Shown in pieces: positions 42,310-51,158 of a stretch of 64,000 nt of DNA. Source of the stretch: Chloroflexota bacterium (GTDB lineage: Bacteria; Chloroflexota; Anaerolineae; Anaerolineales; Villigracilaceae); NCBI GenBank assembly GCA_016235425.1, contig JACRLC010000045.1, forward strand, positions 26,561 through 90,560, given 5' to 3'. The notes beneath the pieces are model-generated. The model did no database searches. It worked only from the letters and a program-made list of their open reading frames with translations, and was not told the origin of the DNA. The position numbers and the translations under genes were made by a program. Every line of letters begins with the position of its first letter. Position 1 is the first letter of the stretch.

Positions 42310-43809
42310 TTAATTTGTTCCCAGTCCCAAAGCTGGAATGGGAGGGATTTCTTCACTATACAGCCACAGATCGAAAAATTCGCTTAAGTCTTTCCCGCTC
42401 ACCTGTTCTGCCACGGCAATAAAGTCATCCGCCGCGGCGTTCCCGCCTTGATATTGGTCATAATATGTTTTGAGAATCTCAAAGAAGGCATTGTCTCCAA
42501 CTTCGAGCCGCAGGGCATGGAGAGTGAGTCCGCCGCGCTCATACACGCCGCTGTTGAATAGATCATCCGCCGGAGGGTTGCCCGGAGCGGGATAGAATTC
42601 GGGGTCTTGAAAAATATCCGTGTAGCGGAATTTCACCCATTCATCCATTGTTTCGCGTCCCTGTGTGTGTTCAATCCACAAGTATTCAGCATAAGTGGCA
42701 AATCCCTCATTAAGCCAGATGTTGCCCCAATCCGCCACGCTGACGCTGTCCCCAAACCATTGATGAGCCAGTTCGTGCGCGACGACCATTTCCGTTTCGC
42801 CAACATCTTCGAGATCTATCATGTCCATCCCAAAAATGGACATGGTTTGATTCTCGAGCGCCGCGCCGAAATCGGTGTCAACAACAAGGGAACCATACAC
42901 TTCAAAAGGATAATCTCCGAACAATTCGCTGAAATATACGAGCATTTCGCCCTGCCGCGCAAACGGCTCGCGTACTTCCCGGGGAAGCCCCGTTGAGTAA
43001 TAATTCCTGATCGGGATCCCGTTTTCTGATTCCATGGTTTCCACGTCGAATTCATCAATGTTGACCGTGGCGAGATAGCTTGCCATCGGTTCACGCGCTT
43101 CAAATACGAATGTAGTCGTGCCGCCATTATCAACGGACTCCATCAGTACGCCATTGGCTGCGACTTCGAATGGCTTTGGAACTGTCACGCGGAAGGTGTA
43201 GGAGGCCTTATCCAGCGGATGATCGTTCACCGGATAGAAATTCGCGGAGCCGTCCGGTTCGCTCAACACAAAACTGCCGCCATCGAAGGTCACCCAGCCT
43301 GTTTGAACGGGAAGGGCTACGGAGATCATCTCTTCCGGGGAGCCGTTGTATTGAATTTCAGCGGTGAATGTTTCGTCCTTCGCCAGCGGTGTGGATGGAG
43401 TGATGGTCAATTCCTGTCCGTTGCGTTCAAAGACCGCGGCCTCTGAGTTTATTGTGATGCTTGAAATCTCAAAGCCGATAAAATCAAGATTGAAACTGCC
43501 CAGGTCCTGTGTCGCTTTGGCTTCGATGGTGGTGACGGCGTTCAGGTCACTTGTGGAAACATCATTGACGGTGATGTCCAAAGTGTAGTGGGTTACGTCA
43601 TAGCCGCCGTTGCCAAACCCGGGATAAAGCGAGTCGCCCAGGCCGGGAGCGCCGGGTTCTGCTTCCTGGACCTGCGTTACAGGCGCCTCTGTGACCGTTT
43701 CCGCCGGAGTTCCCGCTGTCGGCACGGAGGGCGTCCCTCTGCCGCAGGCGCCCAGGGTCAAAACAAGAATAATTAGAATCACCAAATACTGGAATTTTTC
43801 ATGATGCAT
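42310..43809 (-). CDS. M1 family metallopeptidase, lipoprotein
   Basis: Zinc aminopeptidase of 499 residues anchored outside the cell by a lipobox (LTLGAC, Cys21). The N-terminal beta domain is followed by the catalytic domain with GAALENQ (the GAMEN-type exopeptidase motif), HELAH at 345-349 and the third zinc ligand E368 in NEGFATY, the H-E-x2-H-x18-E gluzincin pattern. The C-terminal helical domain is short, ending after one HEAT-like repeat, as in bacterial extracellular M1 enzymes. ATG at 43809 preceded by AAAGGAAC. It likely trims peptides for uptake. Confidence 0.93.
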   Translation of the reverse strand: MHHEKFQYLVILIILVLTLGACGRGTPSVPTAGTPAETVTEAPVTQVQEAEPGAPGLGDSLYPGFGNGGYDVTHYTLDITVNDVSTSDLNAVTTIEAKATQDLGSFNLDFIGFEISSITINSEAAVFERNGQELTITPSTPLAKDETFTAEIQYNGSPEEMISVALPVQTGWVTFDGGSFVLSEPDGSANFYPVNDHPLDKASYTFRVTVPKPFEVAANGVLMESVDNGGTTTFVFEAREPMASYLATVNIDEFDVETMESENGIPIRNYYSTGLPREVREPFARQGEMLVYFSELFGDYPFEVYGSLVVDTDFGAALENQTMSIFGMDMIDLEDVGETEMVVAHELAHQWFGDSVSVADWGNIWLNEGFATYAEYLWIEHTQGRETMDEWVKFRYTDIFQDPEFYPAPGNPPADDLFNSGVYERGGLTLHALRLEVGDNAFFEILKTYYDQYQGGNAAADDFIAVAEQVSGKDLSEFFDLWLYSEEIPPIPALGLGTN

Positions 43810-43955
43810 GTTATGTTCCTTTTCAAGGTTGCAGGGAAGAGGGGTAATTTTTTCTGTGTCATTCAAAGTGAGGTAATTCCGGCTTTGAGCGTCGGTTTGC
43901 CATCCGAAGCGGATATCATTGCCCTGTCATACTTCTATGCGATTATCAATGGCCG

Positions 43956-45359
43956 TTACCGGACCTTTTTGTCAGCAGCCATGGCGGCGACCATTTTCTT
44001 TAGTCGGGCGGCTCTGCCCGCTGCGTTGCGCTCCTTCACCAGGCGCAGGATGACCGCGTACTGATCGGTTTTGTTCAAGCTGGCAAAGAAGTCTCTGGCC
44101 ACCTCATTCCGCGCCAATGCCTTGACCAGATCTGGTGGTGGAGTAGCGTTGCGCTGCGAAACATATGCCGCATCCCACCGACCGTCAGCCTTTGCGGCGG
44201 CCACTTCGGCGAGACCGGGAGCCTGCATCCGGCCAGCCGCGATGAGCGCTGCCACCTTTTCCACATTGACCTGTGACCATACACTTCTCGGTCGTCGCGG
44301 CACATACTTCTGCAGATAATACGGCTGGTCATGGGATCGCCGCTGGCCCGAAATCCAGCCCCAGCACAAACCAACGTCCACCGCTTCATCATCGGTAAGC
44401 GACGGGATTCCTGAACCCTTCTTTGCCATTTTCAGCCACACGCCATCCTGCCGCTGATAATTGTCTACAAGCCAGGAATCGAACGCCGCAGCGCCGGCGA
44501 ACGCGATGACCTCCACGCCCTCGAGCTCTTCCGCCACCTTTACGAGCGCTTTTTTATATTGAAGAGGGGTTTTCCCAAGAACGCGTTTGAAGTCGGCAAT
44601 GAAGTGCTGCTGACTGCTGTAGCTCACGTCATAGGCAATGGCGGCCCAGTCAGGATTTTCGCTCTCACGGATGCGTTTGGCGGCTTCGAGCAGCTTGTTG
44701 CGCTGGAGCATCCATTTAAGCCCCACACCCACGTATTCCTGAAAAAGCTGTTGCATCCATCGCTCGCTTCGGTGAAACCGCTGAGCGACAGCCTTGACTG
44801 TTTCCAGGCTTCCATCATTATTGGTGGCAGTGATAATTTCACTGATGAGCTCTATATTAGGATCTGGCTGCGGGTTTTTATCTCGAACCATCTTTGCCAA
44901 AGCATCAATCACAGCTTGATCGTCAAGCGACAATAATTGTTCCATGTAGTCCCCGTCTGCCTCTGGAAAGACCCGCTGTATGTCGACGTTTTTGTCTTGT
45001 ATGTCCGCGATCCGCCCATCCCAGAGTGCATGAAATGCGCCAGGATGGAAACGGGCGCCGATAATTCTGCCGGCTCCTGCCGCTATGTATGTCCGTTTGC
45101 CGCGAAAAGTGCCCTGGATGCCAGAGTCATCGGCAGAAATATAGAGATCGACATACGGCCTGTGCATCACCTGCTCGGATAGGTAGGGTTGTTCACTGGC
45201 TTTGTTCCAGCGGATCGTCCAGAAATGATCGATGAACGGGGCCAGGTCAACAGGCGGCGCGTATGTATGGAAGGCAACATGACGATAAAACCCCGTTGGG
45301 TCTAAACGCCCGCCCGGGTCATCATGGTTGTCTGCGGATTTTTGTAATACATTCTTCAT
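43956..45359 (-). CDS. AraC-type regulator fused to a YdeI/OmpD-associated domain
   Basis: Fusion of 467 residues. The N-terminus (about 20-150) resembles DUF6597 sensor domains of AraC regulators (DLAPFIDHFWTIRW, GARFHPGAFHAL). Residues about 185-280 are the two-HTH AraC domain (AVAQRFHRSERWMQQLFQEYVGVGLKWMLQ, YSSQQHFIADFKRVLGKTPLQY). Residues about 290-467 form a complete YdeI/bacteriocin-protection domain (FDSWLVDNYQRQDGVWLKMAKKGSG, VDVGLCWGWISGQRR, RRPRSVWSQVNVEKV). The parts are usually separate proteins. ATG at 45359; it diverges from a glyoxalase-like gene with 69 bases between, a likely target. Confidence 0.88.
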   Translation of the reverse strand: MKNVLQKSADNHDDPGGRLDPTGFYRHVAFHTYAPPVDLAPFIDHFWTIRWNKASEQPYLSEQVMHRPYVDLYISADDSGIQGTFRGKRTYIAAGAGRIIGARFHPGAFHALWDGRIADIQDKNVDIQRVFPEADGDYMEQLLSLDDQAVIDALAKMVRDKNPQPDPNIELISEIITATNNDGSLETVKAVAQRFHRSERWMQQLFQEYVGVGLKWMLQRNKLLEAAKRIRESENPDWAAIAYDVSYSSQQHFIADFKRVLGKTPLQYKKALVKVAEELEGVEVIAFAGAAAFDSWLVDNYQRQDGVWLKMAKKGSGIPSLTDDEAVDVGLCWGWISGQRRSHDQPYYLQKYVPRRPRSVWSQVNVEKVAALIAAGRMQAPGLAEVAAAKADGRWDAAYVSQRNATPPPDLVKALARNEVARDFFASLNKTDQYAVILRLVKERNAAGRAARLKKMVAAMAADKKVR

Positions 45360-45428
45360 GCTGATTAGTATATTGTATGAGATGCAGTCTTGCAAGAAAA
45401 AACACTAAATGTTTGAAAGGAATAAGTT

Positions 45429-45842
45429 ATGAAACACACATTAAGAGGCATTGCGACAATTAGCTTGTGGGCCAAAGATCATGAGGCAGCTGTTGCCTGG
45501 TACAGCGAACTATTCGATATGAAGCCATACTTTACCCGGCCCGGTTATGTTGAATTTCGAGTTGGCGATTACCAGACCGAGGTTGGCATTATCGACAGCA
45601 AGTATGCACCCGAGCCTATTGCTGCAAAAGCCCCGGCCGGCATGGTTACCTACTGGCAGGTGGATGATGTCAACGAAATTTTTGAACGCTTATTATCGTT
45701 GGGAGCCAAACAGCTCGAAGCACCCGTAGATCGCGGTCATGGTTTCGTGACTGCTTCGGTCGTTGATCCCTTTGGGAACATCTTGGGTGTTATGTACAAT
45801 CCACACTATTTGGAAGTACTGGGATCGGACAAGAAGATATAA
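45429..45842 (+). CDS. VOC/glyoxalase superfamily protein
   Basis: Protein of 137 residues with two beta-alpha-beta-beta-beta units: ISLWAKDHEAAVAWYSELFDMKPYF in the first and VTYWQVDDVNEIFERLLSLGAKQLEAPVD...FVTASVVDPFGNILGVMYNP in the second. Single-domain members are metal-dependent lyases, dioxygenases or antibiotic-binding proteins; the substrate is unknown. AAAGGAATAAG precedes the ATG. It is transcribed away from the AraC-YdeI fusion gene, which may control it. Confidence 0.88.
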   Translation: MKHTLRGIATISLWAKDHEAAVAWYSELFDMKPYFTRPGYVEFRVGDYQTEVGIIDSKYAPEPIAAKAPAGMVTYWQVDDVNEIFERLLSLGAKQLEAPVDRGHGFVTASVVDPFGNILGVMYNPHYLEVLGSDKKI

Positions 45843-45917
45843 GTCTTGCTCGTTACTTCGGATTGTTTTCGCAGTTGTTTGGAATTCTTGGGCATTTGCT
45901 GGCTAACTCACCTTACA

Positions 45918-46000
45918 CAGTGTCATTCTGAACCCTTCGATAAGGTTTCGACAAGCTCAACCCAACGGTTCAGGGCAACGCTTCGCTCAGCGTGGAATAA
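45918..46000. repeat. CTTCGACAAGCTCAACCCA interspersed repeat
   Basis: Contains GTCATTCTGAACCCTTCGA, CGACAAGCTCAACCCAACGG and TTCAGGGCAACGCTTCGCTCAGCGTG, the longest copy of the family also found at 7990-8040 and in decayed form at 31200-31290. Confidence 0.75.
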
Positions 46001-46004
46001 TAAT

Positions 46005-46034
46005 AACAGCCTCGCACTCGCGAGGCTGTTTGTT
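46005..46034. terminator. Bidirectional terminator
   Basis: Perfect 11-base stem AACAGCCTCGC / GCGAGGCTGTT with loop ACTC, then TGTTT; between convergent glyoxalase-like and RNA-binding protein genes. Confidence 0.85.
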
Positions 46035-46063
46035 TCCGTGCTTGTTCAGGGCTGGAAATTTTC

Positions 46064-46372
46064 TTAGAAACTTCGGCGTCCGCCGCCGCCACCACGCCGG
46101 TCCCCAAAGTTGCGGGGACGTTCCTCGCGCGGGCGCGCGACGTTTACGGTGATGGTGCGCCCCATGAAGTCTTGACCATGGAACATGTTGATTGCTTTCT
46201 GCGCTTCTTCGGCAGTGGACATTTCCACGAAGCCAAAGCCTTTTGCGCGGCCGGTGGCGCGATCCTTGATCAACGCTACCGATGTGACAGTGCCAGCCTG
46301 ACTGAAGTGATTCTTGAGGTCATCTTCGGTGGCGGAGTAGGGCAGGTTGCCTACATAAAGCTTGTTTTCCAT
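46064..46372 (-). CDS. RRM-type RNA-binding protein
   Basis: Single RNA-recognition-motif protein of 102 residues like the cold-inducible Rbp proteins of cyanobacteria and other bacteria. RNP2 is LYVGNL (5-10), RNP1 is KGFGFVEM (44-51), and the C-terminal tail is Arg/Gly-rich (RNFGDRRGGGGGRRSF). It probably acts as an RNA chaperone at low temperature. An AGAAGAGATGG site precedes the ATG. Monocistronic, closed by the terminator at 46005-46034. Confidence 0.94.
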   Translation of the reverse strand: MENKLYVGNLPYSATEDDLKNHFSQAGTVTSVALIKDRATGRAKGFGFVEMSTAEEAQKAINMFHGQDFMGRTITVNVARPREERPRNFGDRRGGGGGRRSF

Positions 46373-46489
46373 CTCTTCTCCAAATGATTCATCATCCAGC
46401 CTGAACGTTGATGAAGTTTATCATATTTTAATATTTAATGACTAGGAATATCCCCGGCGGGTGCAGGAGGAAACTTGCGGGTTTGCCGT

Positions 46490-46882
46490 TCAGGCCGCAG
46501 GCAGGCGCGCGATGCCGAAAAAGATAATGATGAGGGTATCGAGCACGATGAAGAGCGTGTTACGGAAGCGCAGTTTGTCTTCGGATTTCTTCCAGAATGC
46601 AGAGAGATGCGCTACAACGGCGGCGACCAGCATGGTGATCATGTGTTCGATGCGATAGGACGGAAAGCCCGTTCCGGCGGCGAGGCCGTTCCAGAAGAAG
46701 TAGGTGAAACCAACCAGAACCTGCAAGTCTATCAGGCCGCTGAATGCGGAGGTGAGGATTCCATCGAACTTTGAGAATGTATCGCCGCGGCGCCAACTGA
46801 TCGCGAATTTGACGGCCGCGGCCGCCGCGGCGATGACGATCAACCAGCGAAGCGTGGAATGGATGCTAAGTACAATTCCCAT
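46490..46882 (-). CDS. Four-helix membrane protein
   Basis: Protein of 130 residues with four hydrophobic segments: HSTLRWLIVIAAAAAAVKFAI, SGLIDLQVLVGFTYFFW, EHMITMLVAAVVAHLSAFW and NTLFIVLDTLIIIFFGIARL. Histidines near the start and in HMITM and AHLSAFW are placed as possible haem ligands of a small cytochrome-like protein, but that is a guess. ATG at 46882 is chosen for its AAGGAG site; the open frame extends far upstream only as an antisense shadow of the crotonase gene. Confidence 0.75.
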   Translation of the reverse strand: MGIVLSIHSTLRWLIVIAAAAAAVKFAISWRRGDTFSKFDGILTSAFSGLIDLQVLVGFTYFFWNGLAAGTGFPSYRIEHMITMLVAAVVAHLSAFWKKSEDKLRFRNTLFIVLDTLIIIFFGIARLPAA

Positions 46883-46973
46883 GGCTGTCTCCTTATTGCA
46901 ATGAGTTATTCTGGTAGTAGTATACAACGGTTTCTCGTGTAGAATCAAATAAATATTCTTCAGGAGAATGTCA

Positions 46974-47747
46974 ATGACGTACACTTCCGTTCTGACCGAA
47001 ATCCGCGGGCGCGTGGGGTTGGTGACCTTCAACCGTCCGCAGGCGATGAATGCTTTCAATGCAGTGATGCTGGGCGAGTTATTCGATGCGCTCGAAGCCT
47101 TTGACCGCGATGAAAACGTGGGAGCGATGGTTGTCACTGGAAATGAAAAGGCTTTTGCCGCGGGTGCAGACATCAAGGAGATGGCCGAGGCCTCGCCATT
47201 TGAAATGATCACCCAGGGACGCGTGGAAAAGTGGGACCGCATCCGCGGGATCAAGAAGGTTGTCATTGCGGCGGTATCGGGCTGGGCATTGGGCGGCGGC
47301 TGTGAATTTGCGCTCTCGTGCGACATGATCGTCGCTTCCGAAACTGCCAAGTTCGGCCAGCCCGAAATCACGATCGGCGTCATCCCTGGCGCGGGCGGCA
47401 CGCAACGCCTGGCGCGCCTGCTGGGAAAGAATTTAACGATGGAAATGGTGATCAACAATCGGACACTCACTGCGGCGGAGGCGCTTCAATTCGGCCTCGC
47501 GAATCGGGTCGTGCCGGTGGAACGTTATCTCGATGACGCGGTTGCGCTGGCGGAGGAGATCGCCGGGCGCGCGCCGCTGGCGGTCCACATGGCGAAGGAT
47601 GCGGTCAACGCCGCGTTCGAGACCACGTTGACCGAGGGCCTCAAGACAGAGAAGCGCAATTTCTATCCGCTGTTTTCGACGGAAGACCAAAAGGAGGGAA
47701 TGAAGGCTTTCATCGAGAAGCGCAAGGCAAACTGGAAGGGGAAATAG
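46974..47747 (+). CDS. Enoyl-CoA hydratase/isomerase (crotonase) family
   Basis: Crotonase of 257 residues for fatty-acid or amino-acid-derived acyl-CoA degradation. The oxyanion hole residues lie in FAAGADIKEM and WALGGGCE; both catalytic glutamates of true hydratases are present, E111 in GGGCE and E131 in QPEI, 20 apart as in the mammalian enzyme. It ends with the usual AFIEKRKANWKGK. The second of two close ATGs (46974) has the better spacing to AGGAG. It diverges from the four-helix membrane protein gene. Confidence 0.93.
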   Translation: MTYTSVLTEIRGRVGLVTFNRPQAMNAFNAVMLGELFDALEAFDRDENVGAMVVTGNEKAFAAGADIKEMAEASPFEMITQGRVEKWDRIRGIKKVVIAAVSGWALGGGCEFALSCDMIVASETAKFGQPEITIGVIPGAGGTQRLARLLGKNLTMEMVINNRTLTAAEALQFGLANRVVPVERYLDDAVALAEEIAGRAPLAVHMAKDAVNAAFETTLTEGLKTEKRNFYPLFSTEDQKEGMKAFIEKRKANWKGK

Positions 47748-47821
47748 TTGGATGGTTTTGTAGTTTGATGGTTGGGTAGTTTTGCGGGTGAATGTGATTG
47801 TGGCGATAATGAGAAGCTGAG

Positions 47822-48616
47822 ATGGCCTCATACTCGGACCTCAAGCTTGGCCTGACGAAACTTGGTCTGACCGACAGCCTGGTGATCGCGCACACGTCGC
47901 TGAGGGCATTTGGTCCCATCGAGGGCGGCGCGGAAACCATGCTTCAGATACTGCTGGCCTCGGTGCGCGGCGTGATCATGCCCGCTTTCACCTACAAGAC
48001 GATGATTACGCCTGAGGTTGGCCCGCCGAATAATGGACTTACCTATGGCAGGGAACAGGACCTGAACAAAATGGCGGAGCCATTTCACCCGGATATTCCC
48101 GCCGACCCGACGATTGGCTTCCTCCCCGAACTGCTCCGCAACCATTATCTTGCGAAGCGCACCCTGCACCCCATCCAATCTTTTGCCGGGGTCAATGCGG
48201 ACTCCGTCCTCAATTCGCAGACCATCTACAATCCATTAGCGCCCATCGCCGCGCTGGCAGAACAGGATGGGTGGGTGCTGTTGCTTGGCGTGGATCACAC
48301 GGTCAACACCAGCATCCATTACGCGGAAAAACTCGCGGGGCGCAGGCAGTTTGTCCGCTGGGCGCTGACTAGGGATCGCATTGTCGAGTGTCCCGGCTTT
48401 CCGGGTGATTCGGCAGGCTTCAATTCAATTGCCGACGATCTGGGAAAAGCTGTCCGCCGCGTTGAGATTGGGGATGCAATCATTCAAGCGATCCCTTTGA
48501 AGGAATTGTTCGGGGCAGTGATCAATCGAATAAAACAAGACCCGCAGGCGTTGCTGTGCCAGCTGGAAGATTGCAAAAGGTGCGAGGCGATTCGAAATAC
48601 GAAAACTATTCAGTAA
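47822..48616 (+). CDS. AAC(3)-like N-acetyltransferase
   Basis: Protein of 264 residues of the aminoglycoside 3-N-acetyltransferase fold (Antibiotic_NAT): DSLVIAHTSLRAFGPIEGGAETMLQILL at the start, GVIMPAFTYKTM, RTLHPIQSFAGVNADSV and WVLLLGVDHTVNTSIHYAE, all at normal positions. Many chromosomal members acetylate other amines, so antibiotic resistance should not be assumed. Its last 11 bases overlap the 3' end of the convergent hydrolase gene. Upstream 47744-47790 is a GTTTGATGGTTGGGTAGTT tandem stretch. Confidence 0.9.
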   Translation: MASYSDLKLGLTKLGLTDSLVIAHTSLRAFGPIEGGAETMLQILLASVRGVIMPAFTYKTMITPEVGPPNNGLTYGREQDLNKMAEPFHPDIPADPTIGFLPELLRNHYLAKRTLHPIQSFAGVNADSVLNSQTIYNPLAPIAALAEQDGWVLLLGVDHTVNTSIHYAEKLAGRRQFVRWALTRDRIVECPGFPGDSAGFNSIADDLGKAVRRVEIGDAIIQAIPLKELFGAVINRIKQDPQALLCQLEDCKRCEAIRNTKTIQ

Positions 48617-50555
48617 TGTCAATTGTCTCGCCGCCATACTCACCAGTGACGTGTAACGTGCCTTCGCTGTCGCGCGTGTAAGTCAGTGTGCCATCTTTCA
48701 GGCCGGTGACAGTTACTTCGAGCGTGAACAGTTCATCGTCGCAGTTGTATGCGCCTTCTCCCGTCATTGTGAATCCACCGGAGAAGGCGCAATCTGTAAA
48801 GGTAAAAGCATCGCCTGTTTCGGTGGAGTCGAAAGTGAGCGTCCCGCCAAAGGGACAGGCAATGCCCCTGGCGATGGTGTAACCCATGTAATAGTATTCG
48901 GGCAGGTAATTGATCTCGTCGTCCACGGAGGCCAGCGCTTCGAGGGGACTTGCAAAATCGGCGGCATTTACGGGAGCAATGGAGATGAATTCATCCGCGA
49001 CAACGCCATCGCAAACTGTTTCGCGTTCTGCCGGGAGTTCGTCCTCCACGAGAAAGTCTGTCACGAGGCCGTCCACACACTCATTGCCCCAGCCGAAGAT
49101 AACGTGCGGCCCGCCCGTTTCCGTGACGAGATAGCCATCTGCCAATCGGGAATAAACGGCTTGCGCGCCGGAATACGGTGTAGCCGGGTCGGTGGTCCCG
49201 TTGAGCACGAGGGTGGGAATCCCATCCGCGGTGAGAGGTGTGGGCAGGCTTTGATCTTCCTGCGGGTGCGGCCAGAAGACGCAGGGCAGGTCGCCATAAA
49301 AAATCGATGCCAGTCTCGGCAGGCTGGTATCCATCTCATCACCGGCCTTGATGAAATTCAGCGCGCGTTCCTCGGGCGTGTTACCGGGTTCAGGATAATC
49401 GCGGCAGGTGACCCCATAGTAAATCGCGTCGGAGTAGGATGGGTCGGGGATGGCCGCCAACGTATCGGGGTCGAGGTAGAGCGAGTTGTAGACCACGCGC
49501 GCCAACGGAACGAGATTTTCATCGCGGGCGTAGAAAGCCAGCGCGCGCAGGAACATCATCCGCGCGGTCTCGGAGTAGAGAAATCCCGACGTGGCTTCAA
49601 GATCGGGGAAAGTAAACTCACGCCGCTCCACTTCTCCTGTGGAAAGAGGAAAACCAAACGACATGGGTGCCTGTTTCAATTGCGCGGCAAGTTCATCGTA
49701 AACGGCTGCCGCGTCGCGTCCCATTGCTTCGGCGCAGGCTTCATCCTCGTTACATGCTTCGAGCGTCGCGACCAGCACGTCGTTGAAAGCCTGTGCCTGT
49801 CCCTTGAGGAAGTCGGTGTCTGAAAGTGTGAGGTCCACGACGCCGTCGAGAACGAGGCCAGCCAACCGGTCAGGGTGTGAGGCGGTGTAGGTCTGGGCAA
49901 ATTGCGTACCGTAGCTTTCACCGTACAGCCAGAATTTGTCGTCGCCCATCAATTCGCGGAACGTCTCCAAATCCTCAACAGCTTGCGCGGTGTCGAGGTA
50001 GGGCAGTAAATCGGTTTTGCCCATCTCGTCAACACAGTCGTTCACGAAGGTTTGGCTGACATCGAGCAGATGCTCTTCGCCCGCGGGCGTAGTGGCGTCC
50101 GTGTCGGCGCGATAGAAATCGGCCGCGGCCTGCGCGCATTGCAGTCCACCGGACTGTCCGCCGGATTGGCCGATGCCGCGCTGGTCGAAAAAGACAATGT
50201 CAAAATGCTCGGTGATGCTGGGATCGAAATAGGATGTGTAATTATCCGCGCTCAATAAACCGGAGCCGCCCGGCCCGCCAACGGCTGTGACGAACATTCC
50301 CTTGCGTTCGCCGCCCGCGGGAAGCACGCCGAAGACAACGTCTATTGCGCGCTTGTCCTGTGGATTAAAGTGATCGAGCGGAACGCTGACGGTGACGCAC
50401 GTGAATTCGCCATCTGGACAAGGAACCCCGCCGAGTCGCGCGAGACGTGAAGCTGATCCCCCAGCTGGAGTTTCGGTTGCGCTGACAGTTGGTTCGGTCC
50501 GCGTGCAGGCAGTGACCAATAAAAGAAACGCGAGGAACAGAAGTGTTTTTTTCAC
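48606..50555 (-). CDS. Alpha/beta hydrolase lipoprotein (TAP-like)
   Basis: Secreted alpha/beta hydrolase of 649 residues related to tripeptidyl aminopeptidases and proline iminopeptidases. A lipobox (LVTAC, Cys17) anchors it outside. The oxyanion loop GGPGGSG is at 93-99, FFDQRGIGQSGG follows, and the nucleophile S214 is in GESYG. A TAP C-terminal segment carries the Asp (VLNGTTDPATP) and His (GGPHVIFGWGN) of the triad. About 130 extra residues after the hydrolase form a beta-rich domain (LTFDSTETGDAFTFTDC...) not usual in the family. Upstream lies the 50615-50655 palindrome. Confidence 0.9.
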   Translation of the reverse strand: MKKTLLFLAFLLLVTACTRTEPTVSATETPAGGSASRLARLGGVPCPDGEFTCVTVSVPLDHFNPQDKRAIDVVFGVLPAGGERKGMFVTAVGGPGGSGLLSADNYTSYFDPSITEHFDIVFFDQRGIGQSGGQSGGLQCAQAAADFYRADTDATTPAGEEHLLDVSQTFVNDCVDEMGKTDLLPYLDTAQAVEDLETFRELMGDDKFWLYGESYGTQFAQTYTASHPDRLAGLVLDGVVDLTLSDTDFLKGQAQAFNDVLVATLEACNEDEACAEAMGRDAAAVYDELAAQLKQAPMSFGFPLSTGEVERREFTFPDLEATSGFLYSETARMMFLRALAFYARDENLVPLARVVYNSLYLDPDTLAAIPDPSYSDAIYYGVTCRDYPEPGNTPEERALNFIKAGDEMDTSLPRLASIFYGDLPCVFWPHPQEDQSLPTPLTADGIPTLVLNGTTDPATPYSGAQAVYSRLADGYLVTETGGPHVIFGWGNECVDGLVTDFLVEDELPAERETVCDGVVADEFISIAPVNAADFASPLEALASVDDEINYLPEYYYMGYTIARGIACPFGGTLTFDSTETGDAFTFTDCAFSGGFTMTGEGAYNCDDELFTLEVTVTGLKDGTLTYTRDSEGTLHVTGEYGGETIDITE

Positions 50556-50614
50556 GAGTAAACTCCCTTTTCAAGAAGAAACGTCTAGCAGGTTTCACCC
50601 CACCGCCTTCGGCA

Positions 50615-50655
50615 CCTCCCCCAAATACGACTGGGGTCGTCGTATTTGGGGGAGG
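50615..50655. repeat. CCTCCCCCAAATACGA palindrome
   Basis: Perfect inverted repeat with 16-base arms CCTCCCCCAAATACGA / TCGTATTTGGGGGAGG and a 9-base loop, followed by a GGAGGG-rich stretch. It lies between the hydrolase start and the end of the SpeD-like gene and could terminate the latter. Confidence 0.82.
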
Positions 50656-50689
50656 ACGGGAGGGGGCCTGCGGGACGTTGGCGTTTGCG

Positions 50690-51055
50690 TTATTTCCGTT
50701 CAGTGACACTCAAATTGTAACGTTTTCCCTTGAAGTAATTCAGGGCGAATTTCGCGGCATCTTCGGGATCGTAGGGCGCGCAGCTGAACACGTCGAGATA
50801 GATGGCGCAGGCCGCTTCGGCGAAGTGTGCGGAAACGAGGGACGTCTCGATGAGCTGCGTCATGCTGAACCCGTTCACGCGCGGGTCGTCTCCAAAATGC
50901 ACAACCTGTGTCTCCCCAAATCGCTTCATCTTAATGCGGTCACATAAAAGCCTGACGAACTCGCGGATGGCATCCGCATCCTTCATTAAATTCAAATCGC
51001 ATTCGTACAGGTCAATACAGGAGGAGAGTCCCCAATATTTTGTTTCGGTTGTCAT
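50690..51055 (-). CDS. S-adenosylmethionine decarboxylase-like protein (SpeD family)
   Basis: Small protein of 121 residues with the fold of class 1 AdoMet decarboxylases, which make decarboxylated SAM for polyamines after self-cleavage at a serine to form a pyruvoyl group. Matching segments are YWGLSSCIDLYECD, MTQLIETSLVSAHFAE and YLDVFSC. The Ser that would become pyruvoyl is preceded by Thr rather than the usual Glu, while the His five residues on and the FSC cysteine are kept. A frame with ATG at 51079 adds eight residues. It may have another decarboxylase specificity or a changed function. No spermidine synthase is adjacent. Confidence 0.75.
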   Translation of the reverse strand: MTTETKYWGLSSCIDLYECDLNLMKDADAIREFVRLLCDRIKMKRFGETQVVHFGDDPRVNGFSMTQLIETSLVSAHFAEAACAIYLDVFSCAPYDPEDAAKFALNYFKGKRYNLSVTERK

Positions 51056-51075
51056 TCTATTAATACTAAATCCTT

Positions 51076-51156
51076 TCATCGCAAATTCTCTGTGATATGT
51101 TTTTCAAACTCCCTGGCCAAGATTTGTTTAATTTGAACTGTGAATTCATGTTCCAT
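51076..51156 (-). CDS. 26-codon reading frame between yhdJ and the SpeD-like gene
   Basis: Starts with an ATG 2 bases after the yhdJ stop codon and ends in TGA overlapping another ATG (ATGA) in frame with the SpeD-like gene. The encoded peptide MEHEFTVQIKQILAREFEK... is a single charged helix. The tight spacing on both sides suggests translational coupling; it may equally be a relic of a longer gene, for instance the start of a restriction-enzyme gene following the methylase. Unrecognised. Confidence 0.3.
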   Translation of the reverse strand: MEHEFTVQIKQILAREFEKHITENLR

Positions 51157-51158
51157 GG

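Noticed and set aside
46883..47470. Long open frame continuing upstream of the four-helix membrane protein on the minus strand
   Set aside because: It is antisense to the crotonase gene and has no protein-like features; the ATG at 46882 has an AAGGAG site.
47822..48616. Acquired aminoglycoside resistance gene
   Set aside because: Member of the AAC(3) fold, but there is no mobile context and chromosomal relatives often have other substrates.
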